Assembly (NCBI RefSeq): GCF_008704995.1
Contig: NZ_CP023747.1
Span: forward strand, 1,302,001 to 1,366,000
Direction: 5' to 3'
DNA: 64,000 bases
From: Streptomyces nodosus
GTDB taxonomy: Bacteria; Actinomycetota; Actinomycetes; Streptomycetales; Streptomycetaceae
Shown here: piece after piece, positions 57,933 through 64,000 of the stretch
Layout of the letters: each line of letters begins with the position of its first letter
How positions within the stretch are numbered: position 1 is the first letter of the stretch
Notes under the pieces: generated by a model
Database searches by the model: none
What the model was told of the DNA's origin: nothing
Seen by the model: only the letters and a program-made list of their open reading frames with translations
Made by a program: the position numbers and the translations under genes

Positions 57933-59519
57933 ATGACCGGCCTGATCGTCATACTGCTGCTTGTGGTCCTGGCCACGGCCGTGGCCACGGGTGCCCGGCG
58001 CTGGAGTCTGCCCGCTCCCTCGCTGCTGGTGGTGGCCGGTCTGATCGTCGGGCTGATGCCCTGGGTTCCCGAGGTCCGTCTGCCGCCTCATGTGATCAGC
58101 GTGCTGGTGCTGCCACCGTTGCTCTTCGCCTCGGCCGGGGAGATCTCCGTCCGCGATCTGCGTACCGTGTGGCGGCCCGTGACCGCGCTGGTCTTCGGTC
58201 TGGTTCTCGCCTCGGCGGTCGCCGTCGGCTTCGTCGCCCGGGCGATCACCCCGCTCACCGCCGCGGGCGCGTTCATCCTCGGTTCCGTGCTGGCCAGCAC
58301 CGACCCGGTGGCCGTGACCGCGCTCGGCCGGCGTCTTTCCCTCCCGGCGCGGGTGCAGGCCATGGTGCAGGCGGAGAGCCTGTTCAACGACGCCACGTCC
58401 CTGGTCCTCTACAAGGTCGCCGTGGCCACCGCGGTCACCGGCAGCGTCGTCACCGTGTCAGGGACCGTCGAGCAGTTCCTGGTTCTCGCCGGCGGCGGGG
58501 TCCTCATCGGCGCGGTGGTCGCCGCGCTGGTGGCCCTGATCCGCAGGCGGACCGAGGACCCCACGCTGGAGACGGTCATCGCACTGGTCACCCCGTACGC
58601 CTCCTATGTCATCGCGGAGCAGTCGCACACCTCGGGGGTGACCGCCGTCATCGTGTCCGGGGTCGTCCTCGGAAGCGCCGGTCACCGGCTCGGCAACGCC
58701 CCCGTCCGGCTCCAGGTCCACGCCGTCTACAACACCCTGACCTTCCTCCTGGAGAGCGTCGTCTTCGCCCTCATCGGCCTGGAGATCCCCTCCGCCGTCC
58801 GTCATCTCGCGCACGACGAGCGCGGCTGGCCGCTCTGGGTGCCGGTGATCACCTTCACCGTGCTGGCGATCCGGCTGCTGTGGATCTTCCCGTTGTCCGC
58901 CCTGATCCAGTTCCGGCGCAAGGAAGGCGACGGCCGTCTGTCCTGGCGTGTGCCGGCCGTCCTGTCCTGGGCCGGCACCCGGGGCGTGATGCCGCTGGCC
59001 GCCGCCCTCTCCATCCCGCTGACCACCCAGGCAGGGGCGCCACTGCCGCACCGGTCGCTGATCCTCACGCTCACCACCGGGACCATCGCGCTCACCCTGG
59101 TCTTCCAGGGCTTCACCCTCGCCCCCGTGGTCCGCCGCTCCGGGATCGCTCTGGAGCCGGAGCACACCGCCCGCGAGGAGGCCCGGACCCGTCGGCACAT
59201 CGCCAAGGCGGCCCTCGCGGAGCTCAGACAGCTCGGCGACCTCGATCAGCTCGCCGGTCTGGGCACAGCCGCCGAGACCGCCCTCAAGCAGGTCCGTCGC
59301 CATCTGGAGGCCCGTATCCACCAGACGGAGGACGCCCGGTACAACGACCCGGACGCCCGTCCCGCCGACGCCTACCGCGAGATACGCCGCACCCTCATCG
59401 CCATCGAGGCGGCCGAACTGCAGAGCCTCTACCGGGCGAACAGGATCAGCAATGCCACTCGGCGCCGGATCCAGCGCGAGCTCGACCTGGAGGAGGCCAG
59501 CCTGCGCGCCCGCGGCTGA
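57933..59519 (+). CDS. CPA1-family Na+/H+ (cation/proton) antiporter
   Basis: 528 residues with about 12 helices in the first 410. Hallmarks: VLPPLLFASAGEISVRDLR, FILGSVLASTDPVAVTALG (the ion-site Asp in STDPVAV), QAESLFNDATSLVLYKVAV, and SWAGTRGVMPLAAALSIPL. The C-terminal 110 residues are a cytoplasmic helical tail (EEARTRRHIAKAALAELRQL). It exchanges cytoplasmic Na+ or K+ for protons. Weak ribosome site; a structured leader lies upstream. Confidence 0.94.
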   Translation: MTGLIVILLLVVLATAVATGARRWSLPAPSLLVVAGLIVGLMPWVPEVRLPPHVISVLVLPPLLFASAGEISVRDLRTVWRPVTALVFGLVLASAVAVGFVARAITPLTAAGAFILGSVLASTDPVAVTALGRRLSLPARVQAMVQAESLFNDATSLVLYKVAVATAVTGSVVTVSGTVEQFLVLAGGGVLIGAVVAALVALIRRRTEDPTLETVIALVTPYASYVIAEQSHTSGVTAVIVSGVVLGSAGHRLGNAPVRLQVHAVYNTLTFLLESVVFALIGLEIPSAVRHLAHDERGWPLWVPVITFTVLAIRLLWIFPLSALIQFRRKEGDGRLSWRVPAVLSWAGTRGVMPLAAALSIPLTTQAGAPLPHRSLILTLTTGTIALTLVFQGFTLAPVVRRSGIALEPEHTAREEARTRRHIAKAALAELRQLGDLDQLAGLGTAAETALKQVRRHLEARIHQTEDARYNDPDARPADAYREIRRTLIAIEAAELQSLYRANRISNATRRRIQRELDLEEASLRARG

Positions 59520-59607
59520 CCACCGGCGGGTACGGCCGCCCGCGGGGGAATGGCGGAGCGCCGGCGGTCGTTGCCGTGGTGAACCATCCACCGCAGCGGA
59601 GGCCGGT

Positions 59608-60015
59608 ATGCACAGCGACACGGAGACAGTCCGCAGGATCCTCACCGAACTCGGCGACACCTGGGCGATCGTCGGCCTCTCCGCCGACGAGCGCCGCGCC
59701 GCCCATGGAGTCGCCGGTGTCCTCCAGCGCCACGGCAAGCGGATCGTCCCCGTTCATCCGAGGGCCGAGACGGTGCACGGGGAACAGGGCTACCCCTCCC
59801 TCGACGCCATCCCCTTCGACGTGGACGTCGTCGATGTCTTCGTCCGGAGCGAGCTCGCCGGCGCGGTGGCCGACGAAGCCGTGGCCAAGGGCGCCAGGGC
59901 CGTCTGGTTCCAACTCGGCGTGACGGACGAGGCCGCGTACGAGCGCACCCGCGCCGCCGGCCTCGAGATGGTCATGGACCGGTGCCCGGCGATCGAACTC
60001 CGCGCACTGCGCTGA
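59608..60015 (+). CDS. CoA-binding domain protein (YccU-like)
   Basis: 135 residues; ATG after GGAGG. A CoA_binding_2 Rossmann domain: WAIVGLSADERRAAHGVAGV, GKRIVPVHPRAETVHGEQGY, VDVVDVFVRSELAGAVADE, ARAVWFQLGVTDEAAYERT, and MDRCPAIELRAL, in which the Cys-Pro is the conserved CoA-contact motif. Single-gene unit of unsettled function. Confidence 0.93.
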   Translation: MHSDTETVRRILTELGDTWAIVGLSADERRAAHGVAGVLQRHGKRIVPVHPRAETVHGEQGYPSLDAIPFDVDVVDVFVRSELAGAVADEAVAKGARAVWFQLGVTDEAAYERTRAAGLEMVMDRCPAIELRALR

Positions 60016-60144
60016 CGAGCCACTCGTCCGACCGCGGCCGACGGCGTCACACAGAGGGGCGCGGGTGGAGCGGGGTGGGACCGACCTGGTGCGCCCTTGT
60101 GCATCCGAGCGCCCTCTCGCCTCGGGACCTTGGTGTGGAACGGG

Positions 60145-61614
60145 TCAAGGTCTCCGCACCGGTCGGCGGAACCCGCCGGTGTGCAGAGCGAGGATCCCCA
60201 CGCCCACCAGTGCCCAGATCACGCCCACGACCTTGGCCGGGGTGTCCAGACTGACCCACAGGGCCACGTTCACGACGAACCCGAGCGCGGGCAGCAGCAG
60301 TTGCAGCACCAGGGCCAGGGGCCCACGGGCCTGCTGCCGGCCGGCGCGCCGATCGCGCACCCAGAACCCGATCACCGCCAGGTTCACCGCGGCGAAGGCG
60401 ACATAGGCACCGAAGTTGATCAGTGATGCGGCGCTGCCGAGGTCCAGGAAGACGGCGGAGGCCGCGATGACGCCCACCACGAGCACATTGAGGGCGGGGA
60501 CGCCGGTGCGTGGATCGACTCGCCCGAAGACCGCCCGCGGCAGCATGCCGTCACGGCCCATGGCGAACAGCAACCGTGCCGCACTCATCTGCTGGGTGAG
60601 GCCGCAGCCGAGGACGGCGGTGAGATAGCCGCCCACGAACACCGCCTGGAACGCCGCACCACCGATGTACTTGGCGATCTCCGGCGAGGCGCCCACGATG
60701 TTGCCCACGACCGAGACGTCCGGGAAGAGCGTCTGCATGGCGTAGGTGATGGCCAGGAAGAACACCCCGGCGGCGGCCACGATGAGCAGGATGGCCCGCG
60801 GTATGTCCCGCCGCGGGTGCTCGGCCTCCTCGGAGAGGGTGGAGACGGCGTCGAAACCCAGGAAGGACAGGGCGAGCAACGAGGCGCCGCTCAGCAGGTC
60901 GGGCAGCGACACCGAGGCCGGGTCCCAGCCGGTGGTCCCGAAGGACTCGCCGTGGGTGGCGATGGCACGCACGGCGAACACCAGGAAGGCGATGGCCACG
61001 CCGGCCTGGACGACCACCAGCGCCACGTTCACCTTGGCGGCCAGTTGTATGCCCACCAGGTTGAGCGCCGTGCAGACCACCACGGTGGAGAGCACCCACA
61101 CCCACGCCGGGACGCCGGGCAGTACGGCACCCATGTAGATCGCGGCCAGCAGGGCGTTGAGCATGGGCAGCAGCACATAGTCCAGCGTGGCGGACCAGCC
61201 CACCAGGAAGCCGACGGGCGCCCCGAGGGACTTGCCGGCGTAGGTGTACACCGATCCGGCGGACGTGATGCGGCGGGCCATCCGCGCATAGCTGAGCGCC
61301 GTGAGCCCCACCGCGACCAGCACGGCCAGATAGGCCAGCGGCACATGGCCGTCGGTCGCCTCGGAGACCAGACCGAAGGTGTCGAACACCGCCAGCGGCG
61401 CCATGAAGGCCAGGCCGAGGAAGACGATGTGCCGCAGCTTCAGGCTGCGGCGCAGCCGTGCGCCGTCCGCGAAGTCCTCGGGCCGGTCCGTGGCGGGGCC
61501 GGCGACGGTCACGGTGTCCTGCCCGAGGCCCGGTGTGGCGGGCACGCCGCCCGCCGGGCCCTGCGACGGGGCGGTGCGCTCGGCGGCGCGGGAGGCGGAA
61601 GATCTCTCAGACAT
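60145..61614 (-). CDS. APC-superfamily amino acid permease
   Basis: 489 residues. A 50-residue Ser/Pro-rich cytoplasmic N-terminus is followed by twelve helices, beginning LKLRHIVFLGLAFMAPLAVF and SAGSVYTYAGKSLGAPVGFL. It has the APC core motif, including LSFLGFDAVSTLSEEAEHPR. The start overlaps the amidohydrolase stop (ATG within ATGTCTGA), so the two are coupled. It probably imports an amino acid, amine or amide processed by the amidohydrolase. Confidence 0.93.
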   Translation of the reverse strand: MSERSSASRAAERTAPSQGPAGGVPATPGLGQDTVTVAGPATDRPEDFADGARLRRSLKLRHIVFLGLAFMAPLAVFDTFGLVSEATDGHVPLAYLAVLVAVGLTALSYARMARRITSAGSVYTYAGKSLGAPVGFLVGWSATLDYVLLPMLNALLAAIYMGAVLPGVPAWVWVLSTVVVCTALNLVGIQLAAKVNVALVVVQAGVAIAFLVFAVRAIATHGESFGTTGWDPASVSLPDLLSGASLLALSFLGFDAVSTLSEEAEHPRRDIPRAILLIVAAAGVFFLAITYAMQTLFPDVSVVGNIVGASPEIAKYIGGAAFQAVFVGGYLTAVLGCGLTQQMSAARLLFAMGRDGMLPRAVFGRVDPRTGVPALNVLVVGVIAASAVFLDLGSAASLINFGAYVAFAAVNLAVIGFWVRDRRAGRQQARGPLALVLQLLLPALGFVVNVALWVSLDTPAKVVGVIWALVGVGILALHTGGFRRPVRRP

Positions 61615-63298
61615 GGGCGTGACCGCCTTCGGCGTGGGCTGAACAGGAGGTGAGCGCGCCGTAGTGGCCGGCGGTGGCGCGCGCCGTGGCGGCCTCATGG
61701 ACCACCTCGCCACCCACCCAGGTCACCTCGGCCCGCTGCTGCAGCAGCGCCGCCGGGTCGGGCTCGAGCGCGTAGAGGTCCTCGGACCAGGCGACGAGGT
61801 CAGCCTCGGCACCCTCACGGATGATGCCGTACTCGCCCTCCCGGTGCCAGGCCCAGGCGCCCTCGGCGGTGTAGCCGCGCAACGCGTCGTCGAGCCCCAG
61901 GCGCTCCGCCGGCGTCCAGGCGTTCCCCCCGTCGAGTCCGGCTCGGGTCAGGGCGGAGTAGAGGCCGATCAGGGGGTCCATCTCCCCCACCTGCCAGTCG
62001 CTGGAGAGGGCCACATGCGCTCCGGAGGCCATCAGCGAGCGCAGTCGCCAGGCCCGGTCCCAGCGGGCCTCGCCGATGTTCTCCATCCAGGTGCCGGCCA
62101 CCAGGTCCGGGGAGCAGTGCCGCGGCTGCATGGCGGCGGTGACGCCCAGCTCGGCGAAGCGCGGCAGATCCGTGGGGGCGAGGCACTCGACATGCACGAT
62201 CCCGTGGCGGCGGTCGCGGGTGCCGTTGGTGCGCGCGGCGTGTTCGATCGCGTCCAGGGCCAGGCGGATGCCGCCGTCGCCCGTCGCATGGGTGTGGGTC
62301 TGGAAGCCGAGGCGGTCCAGTTCGGTGACGACCCGGGTGAGTTCACCCAGCGGCGCGGAGGGGTGGCCGCGGTGCCCGGGCCGGTTGGCGTAGTCCTCGA
62401 GCATCCAGGCGTTGTGGGGCTCGATCACATCGTCGGCGTAGAGCTTGACGGGACCGAACGACAAACGGTCACCGCTCGGGGCGGCGTCGGCCGCCGCACG
62501 CAGCTGCTTCCGGAACGCGCCGTCGGACCCCATGGGGTGGAAGAGCGCGGCGATGACACGGGAGCTGAGCCGCCCCTCGTCCCGGGCGCGCCGGAACAGA
62601 TCGATCTCGGCGAGCGGGACCTGCGGTTCCACCACGGTGGTGATGCCGGCGGCGGTAGCCATCTCCAGGCTGCCCAGCAGCTTGCGGTAGCGCCGCTCCG
62701 GTGAGTACATCGGGATGTCGCGCTGCAGGCCGGCCAGGCCCGCCGTGGTCATGGCGCTGGTGTAGAAGTCGGTGACCCAGCCGGTGGCGCGGCCGTCTGC
62801 GTCCCGCTCCGGGCGGCCCCAGGGGATGTCTCCGCCGTCGTCCAGGCGCAGCGCGCGGATCGCGGCGTCGTTGAGCCACACCGAGTGCTGGTCGTAGGTG
62901 GTGACGAAGACCGGGCGAGAGGTGATGCCGGCCAGGTCGCGGGCGGCGGGGCGGCGGCCGTGGACCACCGAGTACACGGCGTTCTCGGCGCAGATCCAGG
63001 TCAGGTCCGGGCGCGCGTCGGCGAGTTCCGCGATGCGGCGGCGGACCTCCTCGAGGGTCTCGGCGCCCTCGAGGCTGACGGCGTCGGGGTCGAAGCCGAG
63101 CAGCAGATGGTTGTGGCTGTCGATGATGCCCGGAGTGAGAAGGCCGCCGTCCAGGCGGCGGTGCTCCCGGGCCGCGGGGGCTTCGGCCTCCTCGCCGACG
63201 AAGGCGATGCGCCCGCCGGTGATGCCGACGGCGCCGGCCCAGGGGCGGGCGTCGTCGAAGGTGCGCACACGTGCGCCGGTGATCAGGGTGTCCAGCAT
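61607..63298 (-). CDS. YtcJ-like metal-dependent amidohydrolase
   Basis: 563 residues of the YtcJ/amidohydrolase-3 family. N-terminal beta-sandwich strand (TLITGARVRTFDDARPWAGA), HxH motif GIIDSHNHLLLG, the region FGPVKLYADDVIEPHNAWM with the bridging Lys position, HTHATGDGGIRLALDAI, HVECLAPTDLPRFAELG and SDWQVGEMDPL with the catalytic Asp. It hydrolyses an N-acyl, imide or related compound; substrate unknown. GAGGACAACC precedes the ATG. First gene of the two-gene operon controlled from the TetR-divergent promoter. Confidence 0.92.
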   Translation of the reverse strand: MLDTLITGARVRTFDDARPWAGAVGITGGRIAFVGEEAEAPAAREHRRLDGGLLTPGIIDSHNHLLLGFDPDAVSLEGAETLEEVRRRIAELADARPDLTWICAENAVYSVVHGRRPAARDLAGITSRPVFVTTYDQHSVWLNDAAIRALRLDDGGDIPWGRPERDADGRATGWVTDFYTSAMTTAGLAGLQRDIPMYSPERRYRKLLGSLEMATAAGITTVVEPQVPLAEIDLFRRARDEGRLSSRVIAALFHPMGSDGAFRKQLRAAADAAPSGDRLSFGPVKLYADDVIEPHNAWMLEDYANRPGHRGHPSAPLGELTRVVTELDRLGFQTHTHATGDGGIRLALDAIEHAARTNGTRDRRHGIVHVECLAPTDLPRFAELGVTAAMQPRHCSPDLVAGTWMENIGEARWDRAWRLRSLMASGAHVALSSDWQVGEMDPLIGLYSALTRAGLDGGNAWTPAERLGLDDALRGYTAEGAWAWHREGEYGIIREGAEADLVAWSEDLYALEPDPAALLQQRAEVTWVGGEVVHEAATARATAGHYGALTSCSAHAEGGHAHV

Positions 63299-63361
63299 GG
63301 TTGTCCTCGGTTCTGGGCCGTGCCGGGAACGGACGGCCGGGAGACGCCGAGACGGTGCGCG

Positions 63362-63389
63362 CATTCTTTGCCATCGGCGTCAAAGAATG
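63362..63389. promoter_or_regulatory. inverted repeat, probable TetR operator
   Basis: CATTCTTTG (63362-63370) and CAAAGAATG (63381-63389) are exact 9-base inverted arms with a 10-base spacer, in the 128-base interval between the amidohydrolase and TetR genes. Arm centres are 19 bases apart, about two helical turns. Confidence 0.82.
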
Positions 63390-63426
63390 GTTCGAGTGTC
63401 ATGAGCGTCTCGGCTACTGTCAAGGC

Positions 63427-64000
63427 ATGGCCCGCCCAAAAAACCAGGACGAACGCCGCGCCCACCTCATCCAGGCGGTCATCGACACGACCGCCGAGAC
63501 CGGGTTGCGCTCCCTCTCGCTCGCGGATGTGGCACGCAAGGCGGGGCTGACCCGAGGAGCCGTCCTGTACTACTACGACGACCTCGACGCGCTGCTGAGG
63601 GAGGCCTATCGCGCCGGCATGGAACGCTTCTGTGACCGTCGGGACGCACTGCGGGACACGATAGAGAACCCGGCGCTACTCCTGCGGGAGACCATCCGCG
63701 CCGGGCTCCCCACGGGGCCCGACGACGCACTGATGCGCCTGCTGTACGAGTTCGACGTGCTGGCGGAGAACTCCCCGCTGCACAGCACGCTGGTCGAGTC
63801 GATGTACGAGCGGCAGCTGGCCGCCTACCGGGCCGTACTGGAACGCGGCGCCGGCACCGGAGTCTTCCACCTCGCCCTGGACACCTCGACGGCGGCCCTG
63901 AACCTGGTGGCGCTGGAGGACGCCTACGGACTGCACATCGTGGCCGGCAACAGTCAGATCAGCGTGGAGCGGGCCCTCGAAGCGATGTTCGACGCCGCAC
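63427..64000 (+). CDS. TetR-family regulator, cut by the window end
   Basis: At least 191 residues; it runs off the right edge without a stop. N-terminal HTH: RRAHLIQAVIDTTAETGLRS, LSLADVARKAGLTRGAVLYY, YDDLDALLREAY. The rest is the helical ligand/dimer domain (LHSTLVESMYERQLAAYRAV). TACTGT six bases before the ATG suggests a leaderless transcript. It probably represses the divergent amidohydrolase-permease operon through the 9+9 inverted repeat. Confidence 0.92.
   Translation, partial: MARPKNQDERRAHLIQAVIDTTAETGLRSLSLADVARKAGLTRGAVLYYYDDLDALLREAYRAGMERFCDRRDALRDTIENPALLLRETIRAGLPTGPDDALMRLLYEFDVLAENSPLHSTLVESMYERQLAAYRAVLERGAGTGVFHLALDTSTAALNLVALEDAYGLHIVAGNSQISVERALEAMFDAA

Overview
The window reads as a stretch of a Streptomyces-type actinomycete chromosome. 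It is very GC-rich with strong G/C in third codon positions, uses many GTG/TTG starts and apparently leaderless genes, and carries typical Streptomyces modules: a WhiJ-like HTH/DUF397/ATPase trio, a secreted tripeptidyl-aminopeptidase-like hydrolase, a complete biotin operon, a ROK and a GntR/UTRA regulator, and a GH46 chitosanase. About 60 protein genes are supported. No rRNA, tRNA, CRISPR array or intact insertion sequence was seen.

Layout. 0-6.8 kb: a LOG-like protein, an acyltransferase, a secreted peptidase, a His-rich secreted repeat protein, an orphan Phd-type antitoxin divergent from a ClpP paralogue that lacks the catalytic His, and an NlpC/P60 hydrolase behind a clear c-di-AMP (ydaO/yuaA) riboswitch. 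6.9-14.1 kb: the regulatory trio, then bioF divergent from bioB-bioA-bioD (BioB has an unusual Cys-Gly-Ser-His repeat tail) and a methyltransferase. 14.1-19.3 kb: an RHH antitoxin with a Fic/Doc-like partner, a MacB-like ABC/FtsX pair and a lipoprotein. 19.4-30 kb: a patchwork with a membrane SpoIIE-type phosphatase, DUF4259, GNAT and beta-propeller genes, two CNNM/CorC-type membrane proteins behind possible leader peptides, an SGNH hydrolase, and several broken genes. 30-44 kb: purB-mug, ROK, GntR with its probable operator, an alpha/beta hydrolase, an ACT-GNAT fusion, a trans-sulfuration enzyme with a divergent Lrp regulator, a DUF885 peptidase, and a substrate-binding-like/SDR pair. 44-51.5 kb: SbcCD, chitosanase, a YigZ protein, a SixA phosphatase and a CysRS-like protein without its HIGH motif.

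51.6-54.9 kb holds a set resembling the mycobacterial DosR dormancy genes (HspX-like Hsp20, nicotinate phosphoribosyltransferase, Acg-like nitroreductase) with candidate inverted-repeat boxes. 54.9-60 kb has a plasmid-type replication-initiator remnant, then a Gly/Phe/Arg/Tyr low-complexity small protein with its own terminator just upstream of an ABC exporter, a CPA1 antiporter with a structured leader, and a CoA-binding protein. The window ends with an amidohydrolase-APC permease operon divergent from a TetR regulator; a perfect 9+9 bp inverted repeat lies between them.

The best candidates for something undescribed are the Gly-rich peptide/ABC exporter pair, the His-less ClpP with its Phd neighbour, the BioB Cys/His tail, and the possible leader peptides of the CNNM operon. 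All functional statements rest on reading motifs in the translated sequence; no database search was run.
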